A DNA stretch of 64,000 nt from Skeletonema tropicum (GCA_037178625.1 CM074134.1:3162001-3226000); one strand, 5' to 3'; numbered from the stretch's first letter, positions 11,357-24,879 are shown. Notes: generated by a model from the letters alone, not told the origin. A program made the numbers and translations.

Positions 11357-11370
11357 CTACTCATCGTCTT
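9905..11370. repeat. Foldback segment inside array unit (unit 1 copy)
   Basis: The left arm (about 9938-9990: GATGAGTAGCGTTTTGGAAAG ... CTCTATCGATT) recurs inverted near 11300-11365 as imperfect arms of about 60 bp. The right arm also supplies the last codons and the stop (TAG of GATGAGTAG) of the truncated minus-strand ORF in each following unit. A diverged solo copy of the left 340 bp lies inverted at 63060-63445, so this is a dispersed repeat and probably a mobile element, though no protein that could mobilise it is seen. Confidence 0.65.
10460..11200. repeat. GGTGG/CCACC motif cluster with GC-rich mini-hairpins (unit 1 copy)
   Basis: About thirteen GTGGCGGTGG-like or CCACCGCCAC-like motifs in alternating orientation, for example near 10477, 10537, 10604, 10649, 10777, 10816, 10866, 10930, 11024 and 11175. 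A perfect 17-bp stem (ATTCTCACCACCGCCAC, 10598-10614, with 10649-10665) encloses a 34-base loop. Two near-identical hairpin words, ACGGC-GTAG-GCCGT at 10735-10748 and ACGGC-GTGA-GCCGT at 10949-10962, are each followed by GAGTCGAATT. The same layout recurs in all nine units (for example the stem at 12869). Confidence 0.8.
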
Positions 11371-11746
11371 GATTTAAATCGAACATTATTATTTGGTTGA
11401 TTGTCATTTTCATAATATACTCCTGCTTATCACGCATATCCTCACAGTAATCCTCCTCCTCCTCCACCTCTTCCTCACTATCATTCATCATGGCAGCGCT
11501 GGCCGCACTCGAAGTAGAAATAATGGACCTTCGCTTCTCTGAACTCGTAGGAGTATTATTTTCCAATAATTGCCTTCGTCTCTCATTCAACAGCGACGAA
11601 CTGCTAGACGAGCCGGGCAGCCCGCTCACGCAGAGAGGACAGGAGGGCAATATGATCTTCCATTCTCCGGTGGAGCGATGACGACGGCGGAGTTGGATGG
11701 CGGGATGGTGGGGGCAGCACGTCTCGGAAGACGGCTCTGCTGCCAT
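11357..11746 (-). CDS. Stand-alone MORN-gene leader ORF, 129 aa
   Basis: Residues 1-89 match the N-terminus of the 1114-residue MORN protein, including the Cys-His module (CCPHHP at 10-15, CPLC at 36-39). After the acidic stretch EEEVEEEED it ends in a new tail, YCEDMRDKQEY..., whose final DLNQDDE-stop comes from the foldback arm. No MORN repeats remain. It has the same upstream DNA as the full gene, so it could be transcribed from the same promoter; whether a protein is made is unknown. It could equally be a 5' gene fragment carried along in the array. Confidence 0.5.
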   Translation of the reverse strand: MAAEPSSETCCPHHPAIQLRRRHRSTGEWKIILPSCPLCVSGLPGSSSSSSLLNERRRQLLENNTPTSSEKRRSIISTSSAASAAMMNDSEEEVEEEEDYCEDMRDKQEYIMKMTINQIIMFDLNQDDE

Positions 11747-13627
11747 AGTGACTGATGGTTGGATAGTGTGAGGACGACTGAGCTAGCCTTAGCCTACACG
11801 GTCATTCTATCTACACTACTTCTTACTGAACGGCGTTACAATGTATCATCTACTCTATTGCCTTATGGTAGTGTGGTTGTTTTGAAGGTCATGATTGCGA
11901 ACGCTCTGGCTGGCTGGCTGGGCGGGCTAGCTGATGATTGTCATTTTTGTGCACATGTGGGCCCAACAAGTTTGTAGAACACGCCCAAGCGTTCCAATCT
12001 GCCTTTTATCTGCGCCCCTCCGTTACACCCAAGAGGTTTTCATAGTTGAATTGCTCGATACTTTCAGACACACATCTTATTGGCAGCGGCATTCGGAGCT
12101 GTCGCATCAAAAAGTCACCAGTGAGTTGTTACTCCTATTCACCAAGCTATATATATAAGCCAAATATATAAATTGACAATGGCCGATATCATGTCTCCTA
12201 GCCGTCCAATGACGGCGATGAGTAGCGTTTTGGAAAGCTGAGAGTGAGCTCTATCGATTAGGCGTATAATCAACTCGATTGGACGACTTTTGTTCAATCG
12301 ATCCGGTCAAAAACGAGGTCAGAAAGTGACAGACAGCTTGAAATTCGGCTTTGCAGACCGAATTTCAGACCAGAGAATCCAAATAATAATAATCAAATTT
12401 GACAATATGACCACCGTTGGAAAGCTCTTTTCAAGCTGCATCGAATCGTACCATCTTGACGCAACAAAAATGAAATCAATGTAACCACAGCTCGGGCAAA
12501 GCCCTCGCAAACAAGCGACAATTTGAAGAAAGTGAGATCCAAAAAAGATAGCACTAAAATCCATGTGAATGTCCAAAATAAGTAATCAACAATAAACACT
12601 GTTCGGCCTCCCTGCGGTCGCCCTCACCAAAGAACTAAGAACGCTGCGCTGAAGAACGACCACTTCCATCTGGTGCATCATCAGCTGGCCTCGACTCCGC
12701 TCGGCATAAAATGACAATCATTCCATCCGCCTTACGGCTCACCACTGTGGCGGTGGTGGAAGATACACAATGAACAATGATATAATTAATGATCATTCCA
12801 TTCCACCACCGTTACAACCAATACTACATTCCACAACAATTCATTCCACCACCAGCAGCAGCAGCAACATTCTCACCACCGCCACAAACAACATTCAATT
12901 CATCATCATCTTGTTGTTGGTGGCGGTGGTGAGAATAATGATAATACAATCATCTATTTTTCTCTTTGTGAAGGTTGTTGGCCACCAATGTCATCAACAA
13001 CAACTACGGCGTAGGCCGTGAGTCGAATTGTTAATCATGGTGGATGTGGCGGTGGTGGATGGAGACTACGACATATATATATTATCCACCACCACCGCCA
13101 CAATCATCATGATGAAGGCGAAGAAACAACAATCAACCACCACCGCCACAATCCTTATCCACCGCCACAACCATCATCCACCACCACAATGATGATATAG
13201 TGGTGGTGGTGGTGGAATTACGGCGTGAGCCGTGAGTCGAATTAGTGATGGAAAGTCGAGCGTAGCGAGACGATGTTGAAAATATTATTATCAATGGCGG
13301 CGGTGGTGGAAATGATGCGATCGAGTGAGCCGTGAGCCGTCAGGCGAAGGAGTATCGTAGTGCTGTTGGAATGATGTGAATGGCGAGCGAGCCGGAAGGC
13401 GAGTGAGTTGTCATTGTTGTTGGTCATTTTGATGATATTGACGACGGTGGTGGAAGGTCCTTTTCTTCATTTTGTTGAAATATTGAGAATTTTGAGTGGA
13501 TTCGGCGCTGGGGATGACTTTCAACTTTCTAGAGGGGTCGCTTTAGTTTACTAATTTAATGAAAGGTCGATATTTGGCCTTGGCAATAGTACCAATCGAT
13601 AGAGCTTGACGAGAGCTTTCCAAAGCA
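11357..13627. repeat. Array unit 2
   Basis: 2271 bp. It carries the longer (129-residue) form of the truncated ORF, preceded by TTTAGTAATTT, and reads TCAACTCGATTGG where unit 1 reads GAGCCTGATTGG. Confidence 0.9.
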
Positions 13628-13987
13628 CTACTCATCGTCTTGATTTAAATCGAACATTATTATTTGGTTGATTGTCATTTTCATATACTCCTGCGAATCA
13701 CGCATATCCTCACAGTAACTATCATTCATCATGGCAGCGCTGGCCGCACTCGAAGTAGAAATAATGGACCTTCGCTTCTCTGAACTCGTAGGAGTATTAT
13801 TTTCCAATAATTGCCTTCGTCTCTCATTCAACAGCGACGAACTGCTAGACGAGCCGGGCAGCCCGCTCACGCAGAGAGGACAGGAGGGCAATATGATCTT
13901 CCATTCTCCGGTGGAGCGATGACGACGGCGGAGTTGGATGGCGGGATGGTGGGGGCAGCACGTCTCGGAAGACGGCTCTGCTGCCAT
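13628..13987 (-). CDS. Stand-alone MORN-gene leader ORF, 119 aa
   Basis: Same 89-residue leader as the full MORN gene. A 30-bp in-frame deletion removes the acidic codons and changes the tail to YCEDMRDSQEYMKMTINQ, still ending DLNQDDE. Coding status is uncertain. Confidence 0.5.
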   Translation of the reverse strand: MAAEPSSETCCPHHPAIQLRRRHRSTGEWKIILPSCPLCVSGLPGSSSSSSLLNERRRQLLENNTPTSSEKRRSIISTSSAASAAMMNDSYCEDMRDSQEYMKMTINQIIMFDLNQDDE

Positions 13988-15868
13988 AGTGACTGATGGT
14001 TGGATAGTGTGAGGACGACTGAGCTAGCCTTAGCCTACACGGTCATTCTATCTACACTACTTCTTACTGAACGGCGTTACAATGTATCATCTACTCTATT
14101 GCCTTATGGTAGTGTGGTTGTTTTGAAGGTCATGATTGCGAACGCTCTGGCTGGCTGGCTGGGCGGGCTAGCTGATGATTGTCATTTTTGTGCACATGTG
14201 GGCCCAACAAGTTTGTAGAACACGCCCAAGCGTTCCAATCTGCCTTTTATCTGCGCCCCTCCGTTACACCCAAGAGGTTTTCATAGTTGAATTGCTCGAT
14301 ACTTTCAGACACACATCTTATTGGCAGCGGCATTCGGAGCTGTCGCATCAAAAAGTCACCAGTGAGTTGTTACTCCTATTCACCAAGCTATATATATAAG
14401 CCAAATATATAAATTGACAATGGCCGATATCATGTCTCCTAGCCGTCCAATGACGGCGATGAGTAGCGTTTTGGAAAGCTGAGAGTGAGCTCTATCGATT
14501 AGGCGTATAATCAACTCGATTGGACGACTTTTGTTCAATCGATCCGGTCAAAAACGAGGTCAGAAAGTGACAGACAGCTTGAAATTCGGCTTTGCAGACC
14601 GAATTTCAGACCAGAGAATCCAAATAATAATAATCAAATTTGACAATATGACCACCGTTGGAAAGCTCTTTTCAAGCTGCATCGAATCGTACCATCTTGA
14701 CGCAACAAAAATGAAATCAATGTAACCACAGCTCGGGCAAAGCCCTCGCAAACAAGCGACAATTTGAAGAAAGTGAGATCCAAAAAAGATAGCACTAAAA
14801 TCCATGTGAATGTCCAAAATAAGTAATCAACAATAAACACTGTTCGGCCTCCCTGCGGTCGCCCTCACCAAAGAACTAAGAACGCTGCGCTGAAGAACGA
14901 CCACTTCCATCTGGTGCATCATCAGCTGGCCTCGACTCCGCTCGGCATAAAATGACAATCATTCCATCCGCCTTACGGCTCACCACTGTGGCGGTGGTGG
15001 AAGATACACAATGAACAATGATATAATTAATGATCATTCCATTCCACCACCGTTACAACCAATACTACATTCCACAACAATTCATTCCACCACCAGCAGC
15101 AGCAGCAACATTCTCACCACCGCCACAAACAACATTCAATTCATCATCATCTTGTTGTTGGTGGCGGTGGTGAGAATAATGATAATACAATCATCTATTT
15201 TTCTCTTTGTGAAGGTTGTTGGCCACCAATGTCATCAACAACAACTACGGCGTAGGCCGTGAGTCGAATTGTTAATCATGGTGGATGTGGCGGTGGTGGA
15301 TGGAGACTACGACATATATATATTATCCACCACCACCGCCACAATCATCATGATGAAGGCGAAGAAACAACAATCAACCACCACCGCCACAATCCTTATC
15401 CACCGCCACAACCATCATCCACCACCACAATGATGATATAGTGGTGGTGGTGGTGGAATTACGGCGTGAGCCGTGAGTCGAATTAGTGATGGAAAGTCGA
15501 GCGTAGCGAGACGATGTTGAAAATATTATTATCAATGGCGGCGGTGGTGGAAATGATGCGATCGAGTGAGCCGTGAGCCGTCAGGCGAAGGAGTATCGTA
15601 GTGCTGTTGGAATGATGTGAATGGCGAGCGAGCCGGAAGGCGAGTGAGTTGTCATTGTTGTTGGTCATTTTGATGATATTGACGACGGTGGTGGAAGGTC
15701 CTTTTCTTCATTTTGTTGAAATATTGAGAATTTTGAGTGGATTCGGCGCTGGGGATGACTTTCAACTTTCTAGAGGGGTCGCTTTAGTTTAGTAATTTAA
15801 TGAAAGGTCGATATTTGGCCTTGGCAATAGTACCAATCGATAGAGCTTGACGAGAGCTTTCCAAAGCA
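13628..15868. repeat. Array unit 3
   Basis: 2241 bp, the majority length. TTTACTAATTT variant with the shorter ORF. Confidence 0.9.
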
Positions 15869-16258
15869 CTACTCATCGTCTTGATTTAAATCGAACATTA
15901 TTATTTGGTTGATTGTCATTTTCATAATATACTCCTGCTTATCACGCATATCCTCACAGTAATCCTCCTCCTCCTCCACCTCTTCCTCACTATCATTCAT
16001 CATGGCAGCGCTGGCCGCACTCGAAGTAGAAATAATGGACCTTCGCTTCTCTGAACTCGTAGGAGTATTATTTTCCAATAATTGCCTTCGTCTCTCATTC
16101 AACAGCGACGAACTGCTAGACGAGCCGGGCAGCCCGCTCACGCAGAGAGGACAGGAGGGCAATATGATCTTCCATTCTCCGGTGGAGCGATGACGACGGC
16201 GGAGTTGGATGGCGGGATGGTGGGGGCAGCACGTCTCGGAAGACGGCTCTGCTGCCAT
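15869..16258 (-). CDS. Stand-alone MORN-gene leader ORF, 129 aa
   Basis: Predicted protein identical to the unit 2 ORF (129 residues, tail with DKQEYIMKM), although the flanking DNA is the unit 1 type. Confidence 0.5.
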   Translation of the reverse strand: MAAEPSSETCCPHHPAIQLRRRHRSTGEWKIILPSCPLCVSGLPGSSSSSSLLNERRRQLLENNTPTSSEKRRSIISTSSAASAAMMNDSEEEVEEEEDYCEDMRDKQEYIMKMTINQIIMFDLNQDDE

Positions 16259-18156
16259 AGTGATTGATGATTGATGGTTGGATAGGATAGGATAGTGTGA
16301 GGACGACTGAGCTAGCCTTAGCCTACACGGTCATTCTATCTACACTACTTCTTACTGAACGGCGTTACAATGTATCATCTACTCTATTGCCTTATGGTAG
16401 TGTGGTTGTTTTGAAGGTCATGATTGCGAACGCTCTGGCTGGCTGGCTGGGCGGGCTAGCTGATGATTGTCATTTTTGTGCACATGTGGGCCCAACAAGT
16501 TTGTAGAACACGCCCAAGCGTTCCAATCTGCCTTTTATCTGCGCCCCTCCGTTACACCCAAGAGGTTTTCATAGTTGAATTGCTCGATACTTTCAGACAC
16601 ACATCTTATTGGCAGCGGCATTCGGAGCTGTCGCATCAAAAAGTCACCAGTGAGTTGTTACTCCTATTCACCAAGCTATATATATAAGCCAAATATATAA
16701 ATTGACAATGGCCGATATCATGTCTCCTAGCCGTCCAATGACGGCGATGAGTAGCGTTTTGGAAAGCTGAGAGTGAGCTCTATCGATTAGGCGTATAATG
16801 AGCCTGATTGGACGACTTTTGTTCAATCGATCCGGTCAAAAACGAGGTCAGAAAGTGACAGACAGCTTGAAATTCGGCTTTGCAGACCGAATTTCAGACC
16901 AGAGAATCCAAATAATAATAATCAAATTTGACAATATGACCACCGTTGGAAAGCTCTTTTCAAGCTGCATCGAATCGTACCATCTTGACGCAACAAAAAT
17001 GAAATCAATGTAACCACAGCTCGGGCAAAGCCCTCGCAAACAAGCGACAATTTGAAGAAAGTGAGATCCAAAAAAGATAGCACTAAAATCCATGTGAATG
17101 TCCAAAATAAGTAATCAACAATAAACACTGTTCGGCCTCCCTGCGGTCGCCCTCACCAAAGAACTAAGAACGCTGCGCTGAAGAACGACCACTTCCATCT
17201 GGTGCATCATCAGCTGGCCTCGACTCCGCTCGGCATAAAATGACAATCATTCCATCCGCCTTACGGCTCACCACTGTGGCGGTGGTGGAAGATACACAAT
17301 GAACAATGATATAATTAATGATCATTCCATTCCACCACCGTTACAACCAATACTACATTCCACAACAATTCATTCCACCACCAGCAGCAGCAGCAACATT
17401 CTCACCACCGCCACAAACAACATTCAATTCATCATCATCTTGTTGTTGGTGGCGGTGGTGAGAATAATGATAATACAATCATCTATTTTTCTCTTTGTGA
17501 AGGTTGTTGGCCACCAATGTCATCAACAACAACTACGGCGTAGGCCGTGAGTCGAATTGTTAATCATGGTGGATGTGGCGGTGGTGGATGGAGACTACGA
17601 CATATATATATTATCCACCACCACCGCCACAATCATCATGATGAAGGCGAAGAAACAACAATCAACCACCACCGCCACAATCCTTATCCACCGCCACAAC
17701 CATCATCCACCACCACAATGATGATATAGTGGTGGTGGTGGTGGAATTACGGCGTGAGCCGTGAGTCGAATTAGTGATGGAAAGTCGAGCGTAGCGAGAC
17801 GATGTTGAAAATATTATTATCAATGGCGGCGGTGGTGGAAATGATGCGATCGAGTGAGCCGTGAGCCGTCAGGCGAAGGAGTATCGTAGTGCTGTTGGAA
17901 TGATGTGAATGGCGAGCGAGCCGGAAGGCGAGTGAGTTGTCATTGTTGTTGGTCATTTTGATGATATTGACGACGGTGGTGGAAGGTCCTTTTCTTCATT
18001 TTGTTGAAATATTGAGAATTTTGAGTGGATTCGGCGCTGGGGATGACTTTCAACTTTCTAGAGGGGTCGCTTTAGTTTACTAATTTAATGAAAGGTCGAT
18101 ATTTGGCCTTGGCAATAGTACCAATCGATAGAGCTTGACGAGAGCTTTCCAAAGCA
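15869..18156. repeat. Array unit 4
   Basis: 2288 bp. It carries the long ORF form and shares with unit 1 both the extra GATTGATG/GGATA copies (16258-16295) and GAGCCTGATTGG (16800), a mosaic that suggests exchange with unit 1. Confidence 0.9.
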
Positions 18157-18516
18157 CTACTCATCGTCTTGATTTAAATCGAACATTATTATTTGGTTGA
18201 TTGTCATTTTCATATACTCCTGCGAATCACGCATATCCTCACAGTAACTATCATTCATCATGGCAGCGCTGGCCGCACTCGAAGTAGAAATAATGGACCT
18301 TCGCTTCTCTGAACTCGTAGGAGTATTATTTTCCAATAATTGCCTTCGTCTCTCATTCAACAGCGACGAACTGCTAGACGAGCCGGGCAGCCCGCTCACG
18401 CAGAGAGGACAGGAGGGCAATATGATCTTCCATTCTCCGGTGGAGCGATGACGACGGCGGAGTTGGATGGCGGGATGGTGGGGGCAGCACGTCTCGGAAG
18501 ACGGCTCTGCTGCCAT
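18157..18516 (-). CDS. Stand-alone MORN-gene leader ORF, 119 aa
   Basis: Predicted protein identical to the unit 3 ORF. Confidence 0.5.
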   Translation of the reverse strand: MAAEPSSETCCPHHPAIQLRRRHRSTGEWKIILPSCPLCVSGLPGSSSSSSLLNERRRQLLENNTPTSSEKRRSIISTSSAASAAMMNDSYCEDMRDSQEYMKMTINQIIMFDLNQDDE

Positions 18517-20397
18517 AGTGACTGATGGTTGGATAGTGTGAGGACGACTGAGCTAGCCTTAGCCTACACGGTCATTCTATCTACACTACTTCTTACTGAA
18601 CGGCGTTACAATGTATCATCTACTCTATTGCCTTATGGTAGTGTGGTTGTTTTGAAGGTCATGATTGCGAACGCTCTGGCTGGCTGGCTGGGCGGGCTAG
18701 CTGATGATTGTCATTTTTGTGCACATGTGGGCCCAACAAGTTTGTAGAACACGCCCAAGCGTTCCAATCTGCCTTTTATCTGCGCCCCTCCGTTACACCC
18801 AAGAGGTTTTCATAGTTGAATTGCTCGATACTTTCAGACACACATCTTATTGGCAGCGGCATTCGGAGCTGTCGCATCAAAAAGTCACCAGTGAGTTGTT
18901 ACTCCTATTCACCAAGCTATATATATAAGCCAAATATATAAATTGACAATGGCCGATATCATGTCTCCTAGCCGTCCAATGACGGCGATGAGTAGCGTTT
19001 TGGAAAGCTGAGAGTGAGCTCTATCGATTAGGCGTATAATCAACTCGATTGGACGACTTTTGTTCAATCGATCCGGTCAAAAACGAGGTCAGAAAGTGAC
19101 AGACAGCTTGAAATTCGGCTTTGCAGACCGAATTTCAGACCAGAGAATCCAAATAATAATAATCAAATTTGACAATATGACCACCGTTGGAAAGCTCTTT
19201 TCAAGCTGCATCGAATCGTACCATCTTGACGCAACAAAAATGAAATCAATGTAACCACAGCTCGGGCAAAGCCCTCGCAAACAAGCGACAATTTGAAGAA
19301 AGTGAGATCCAAAAAAGATAGCACTAAAATCCATGTGAATGTCCAAAATAAGTAATCAACAATAAACACTGTTCGGCCTCCCTGCGGTCGCCCTCACCAA
19401 AGAACTAAGAACGCTGCGCTGAAGAACGACCACTTCCATCTGGTGCATCATCAGCTGGCCTCGACTCCGCTCGGCATAAAATGACAATCATTCCATCCGC
19501 CTTACGGCTCACCACTGTGGCGGTGGTGGAAGATACACAATGAACAATGATATAATTAATGATCATTCCATTCCACCACCGTTACAACCAATACTACATT
19601 CCACAACAATTCATTCCACCACCAGCAGCAGCAGCAACATTCTCACCACCGCCACAAACAACATTCAATTCATCATCATCTTGTTGTTGGTGGCGGTGGT
19701 GAGAATAATGATAATACAATCATCTATTTTTCTCTTTGTGAAGGTTGTTGGCCACCAATGTCATCAACAACAACTACGGCGTAGGCCGTGAGTCGAATTG
19801 TTAATCATGGTGGATGTGGCGGTGGTGGATGGAGACTACGACATATATATATTATCCACCACCACCGCCACAATCATCATGATGAAGGCGAAGAAACAAC
19901 AATCAACCACCACCGCCACAATCCTTATCCACCGCCACAACCATCATCCACCACCACAATGATGATATAGTGGTGGTGGTGGTGGAATTACGGCGTGAGC
20001 CGTGAGTCGAATTAGTGATGGAAAGTCGAGCGTAGCGAGACGATGTTGAAAATATTATTATCAATGGCGGCGGTGGTGGAAATGATGCGATCGAGTGAGC
20101 CGTGAGCCGTCAGGCGAAGGAGTATCGTAGTGCTGTTGGAATGATGTGAATGGCGAGCGAGCCGGAAGGCGAGTGAGTTGTCATTGTTGTTGGTCATTTT
20201 GATGATATTGACGACGGTGGTGGAAGGTCCTTTTCTTCATTTTGTTGAAATATTGAGAATTTTGAGTGGATTCGGCGCTGGGGATGACTTTCAACTTTCT
20301 AGAGGGGTCGCTTTAGTTTACTAATTTAATGAAAGGTCGATATTTGGCCTTGGCAATAGTACCAATCGATAGAGCTTGACGAGAGCTTTCCAAAGCA
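18157..20397. repeat. Array unit 5
   Basis: 2241 bp; matches unit 3 by eye. Confidence 0.9.
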
Positions 20398-20757
20398 CTA
20401 CTCATCGTCTTGATTTAAATCGAACATTATTATTTGGTTGATTGTCATTTTCATATACTCCTGCGAATCACGCATATCCTCACAGTAACTATCATTCATC
20501 ATGGCAGCGCTGGCCGCACTCGAAGTAGAAATAATGGACCTTCGCTTCTCTGAACTCGTAGGAGTATTATTTTCCAATAATTGCCTTCGTCTCTCATTCA
20601 ACAGCGACGAACTGCTAGACGAGCCGGGCAGCCCGCTCACGCAGAGAGGACAGGAGGGCAATATGATCTTCCATTCTCCGGTGGAGCGATGACGACGGCG
20701 GAGTTGGATGGCGGGATGGTGGGGGCAGCACGTCTCGGAAGACGGCTCTGCTGCCAT
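20398..20757 (-). CDS. Stand-alone MORN-gene leader ORF, 119 aa
   Basis: Predicted protein identical to the unit 3 ORF. Confidence 0.5.
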   Translation of the reverse strand: MAAEPSSETCCPHHPAIQLRRRHRSTGEWKIILPSCPLCVSGLPGSSSSSSLLNERRRQLLENNTPTSSEKRRSIISTSSAASAAMMNDSYCEDMRDSQEYMKMTINQIIMFDLNQDDE

Positions 20758-22638
20758 AGTGACTGATGGTTGGATAGTGTGAGGACGACTGAGCTAGCCT
20801 TAGCCTACACGGTCATTCTATCTACACTACTTCTTACTGAACGGCGTTACAATGTATCATCTACTCTATTGCCTTATGGTAGTGTGGTTGTTTTGAAGGT
20901 CATGATTGCGAACGCTCTGGCTGGCTGGCTGGGCGGGCTAGCTGATGATTGTCATTTTTGTGCACATGTGGGCCCAACAAGTTTGTAGAACACGCCCAAG
21001 CGTTCCAATCTGCCTTTTATCTGCGCCCCTCCGTTACACCCAAGAGGTTTTCATAGTTGAATTGCTCGATACTTTCAGACACACATCTTATTGGCAGCGG
21101 CATTCGGAGCTGTCGCATCAAAAAGTCACCAGTGAGTTGTTACTCCTATTCACCAAGCTATATATATAAGCCAAATATATAAATTGACAATGGCCGATAT
21201 CATGTCTCCTAGCCGTCCAATGACGGCGATGAGTAGCGTTTTGGAAAGCTGAGAGTGAGCTCTATCGATTAGGCGTATAATCAACTCGATTGGACGACTT
21301 TTGTTCAATCGATCCGGTCAAAAACGAGGTCAGAAAGTGACAGACAGCTTGAAATTCGGCTTTGCAGACCGAATTTCAGACCAGAGAATCCAAATAATAA
21401 TAATCAAATTTGACAATATGACCACCGTTGGAAAGCTCTTTTCAAGCTGCATCGAATCGTACCATCTTGACGCAACAAAAATGAAATCAATGTAACCACA
21501 GCTCGGGCAAAGCCCTCGCAAACAAGCGACAATTTGAAGAAAGTGAGATCCAAAAAAGATAGCACTAAAATCCATGTGAATGTCCAAAATAAGTAATCAA
21601 CAATAAACACTGTTCGGCCTCCCTGCGGTCGCCCTCACCAAAGAACTAAGAACGCTGCGCTGAAGAACGACCACTTCCATCTGGTGCATCATCAGCTGGC
21701 CTCGACTCCGCTCGGCATAAAATGACAATCATTCCATCCGCCTTACGGCTCACCACTGTGGCGGTGGTGGAAGATACACAATGAACAATGATATAATTAA
21801 TGATCATTCCATTCCACCACCGTTACAACCAATACTACATTCCACAACAATTCATTCCACCACCAGCAGCAGCAGCAACATTCTCACCACCGCCACAAAC
21901 AACATTCAATTCATCATCATCTTGTTGTTGGTGGCGGTGGTGAGAATAATGATAATACAATCATCTATTTTTCTCTTTGTGAAGGTTGTTGGCCACCAAT
22001 GTCATCAACAACAACTACGGCGTAGGCCGTGAGTCGAATTGTTAATCATGGTGGATGTGGCGGTGGTGGATGGAGACTACGACATATATATATTATCCAC
22101 CACCACCGCCACAATCATCATGATGAAGGCGAAGAAACAACAATCAACCACCACCGCCACAATCCTTATCCACCGCCACAACCATCATCCACCACCACAA
22201 TGATGATATAGTGGTGGTGGTGGTGGAATTACGGCGTGAGCCGTGAGTCGAATTAGTGATGGAAAGTCGAGCGTAGCGAGACGATGTTGAAAATATTATT
22301 ATCAATGGCGGCGGTGGTGGAAATGATGCGATCGAGTGAGCCGTGAGCCGTCAGGCGAAGGAGTATCGTAGTGCTGTTGGAATGATGTGAATGGCGAGCG
22401 AGCCGGAAGGCGAGTGAGTTGTCATTGTTGTTGGTCATTTTGATGATATTGACGACGGTGGTGGAAGGTCCTTTTCTTCATTTTGTTGAAATATTGAGAA
22501 TTTTGAGTGGATTCGGCGCTGGGGATGACTTTCAACTTTCTAGAGGGGTCGCTTTAGTTTACTAATTTAATGAAAGGTCGATATTTGGCCTTGGCAATAG
22601 TACCAATCGATAGAGCTTGACGAGAGCTTTCCAAAGCA
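20398..22638. repeat. Array unit 6
   Basis: 2241 bp; matches unit 3 by eye. Confidence 0.9.
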
Positions 22639-22998
22639 CTACTCATCGTCTTGATTTAAATCGAACATTATTATTTGGTTGATTGTCATTTTCATATACT
22701 CCTGCGAATCACGCATATCCTCACAGTAACTATCATTCATCATGGCAGCGCTGGCCGCACTCGAAGTAGAAATAATGGACCTTCGCTTCTCTGAACTCGT
22801 AGGAGTATTATTTTCCAATAATTGCCTTCGTCTCTCATTCAACAGCGACGAACTGCTAGACGAGCCGGGCAGCCCGCTCACGCAGAGAGGACAGGAGGGC
22901 AATATGATCTTCCATTCTCCGGTGGAGCGATGACGACGGCGGAGTTGGATGGCGGGATGGTGGGGGCAGCACGTCTCGGAAGACGGCTCTGCTGCCAT
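22639..22998 (-). CDS. Stand-alone MORN-gene leader ORF, 119 aa
   Basis: Predicted protein identical to the unit 3 ORF. Confidence 0.5.
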   Translation of the reverse strand: MAAEPSSETCCPHHPAIQLRRRHRSTGEWKIILPSCPLCVSGLPGSSSSSSLLNERRRQLLENNTPTSSEKRRSIISTSSAASAAMMNDSYCEDMRDSQEYMKMTINQIIMFDLNQDDE

Positions 22999-24879
22999 AG
23001 TGACTGATGGTTGGATAGTGTGAGGACGACTGAGCTAGCCTTAGCCTACACGGTCATTCTATCTACACTACTTCTTACTGAACGGCGTTACAATGTATCA
23101 TCTACTCTATTGCCTTATGGTAGTGTGGTTGTTTTGAAGGTCATGATTGCGAACGCTCTGGCTGGCTGGCTGGGCGGGCTAGCTGATGATTGTCATTTTT
23201 GTGCACATGTGGGCCCAACAAGTTTGTAGAACACGCCCAAGCGTTCCAATCTGCCTTTTATCTGCGCCCCTCCGTTACACCCAAGAGGTTTTCATAGTTG
23301 AATTGCTCGATACTTTCAGACACACATCTTATTGGCAGCGGCATTCGGAGCTGTCGCATCAAAAAGTCACCAGTGAGTTGTTACTCCTATTCACCAAGCT
23401 ATATATATAAGCCAAATATATAAATTGACAATGGCCGATATCATGTCTCCTAGCCGTCCAATGACGGCGATGAGTAGCGTTTTGGAAAGCTGAGAGTGAG
23501 CTCTATCGATTAGGCGTATAATCAACTCGATTGGACGACTTTTGTTCAATCGATCCGGTCAAAAACGAGGTCAGAAAGTGACAGACAGCTTGAAATTCGG
23601 CTTTGCAGACCGAATTTCAGACCAGAGAATCCAAATAATAATAATCAAATTTGACAATATGACCACCGTTGGAAAGCTCTTTTCAAGCTGCATCGAATCG
23701 TACCATCTTGACGCAACAAAAATGAAATCAATGTAACCACAGCTCGGGCAAAGCCCTCGCAAACAAGCGACAATTTGAAGAAAGTGAGATCCAAAAAAGA
23801 TAGCACTAAAATCCATGTGAATGTCCAAAATAAGTAATCAACAATAAACACTGTTCGGCCTCCCTGCGGTCGCCCTCACCAAAGAACTAAGAACGCTGCG
23901 CTGAAGAACGACCACTTCCATCTGGTGCATCATCAGCTGGCCTCGACTCCGCTCGGCATAAAATGACAATCATTCCATCCGCCTTACGGCTCACCACTGT
24001 GGCGGTGGTGGAAGATACACAATGAACAATGATATAATTAATGATCATTCCATTCCACCACCGTTACAACCAATACTACATTCCACAACAATTCATTCCA
24101 CCACCAGCAGCAGCAGCAACATTCTCACCACCGCCACAAACAACATTCAATTCATCATCATCTTGTTGTTGGTGGCGGTGGTGAGAATAATGATAATACA
24201 ATCATCTATTTTTCTCTTTGTGAAGGTTGTTGGCCACCAATGTCATCAACAACAACTACGGCGTAGGCCGTGAGTCGAATTGTTAATCATGGTGGATGTG
24301 GCGGTGGTGGATGGAGACTACGACATATATATATTATCCACCACCACCGCCACAATCATCATGATGAAGGCGAAGAAACAACAATCAACCACCACCGCCA
24401 CAATCCTTATCCACCGCCACAACCATCATCCACCACCACAATGATGATATAGTGGTGGTGGTGGTGGAATTACGGCGTGAGCCGTGAGTCGAATTAGTGA
24501 TGGAAAGTCGAGCGTAGCGAGACGATGTTGAAAATATTATTATCAATGGCGGCGGTGGTGGAAATGATGCGATCGAGTGAGCCGTGAGCCGTCAGGCGAA
24601 GGAGTATCGTAGTGCTGTTGGAATGATGTGAATGGCGAGCGAGCCGGAAGGCGAGTGAGTTGTCATTGTTGTTGGTCATTTTGATGATATTGACGACGGT
24701 GGTGGAAGGTCCTTTTCTTCATTTTGTTGAAATATTGAGAATTTTGAGTGGATTCGGCGCTGGGGATGACTTTCAACTTTCTAGAGGGGTCGCTTTAGTT
24801 TACTAATTTAATGAAAGGTCGATATTTGGCCTTGGCAATAGTACCAATCGATAGAGCTTGACGAGAGCTTTCCAAAGCA
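22639..24879. repeat. Array unit 7
   Basis: 2241 bp; matches unit 3 by eye. Confidence 0.9.
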
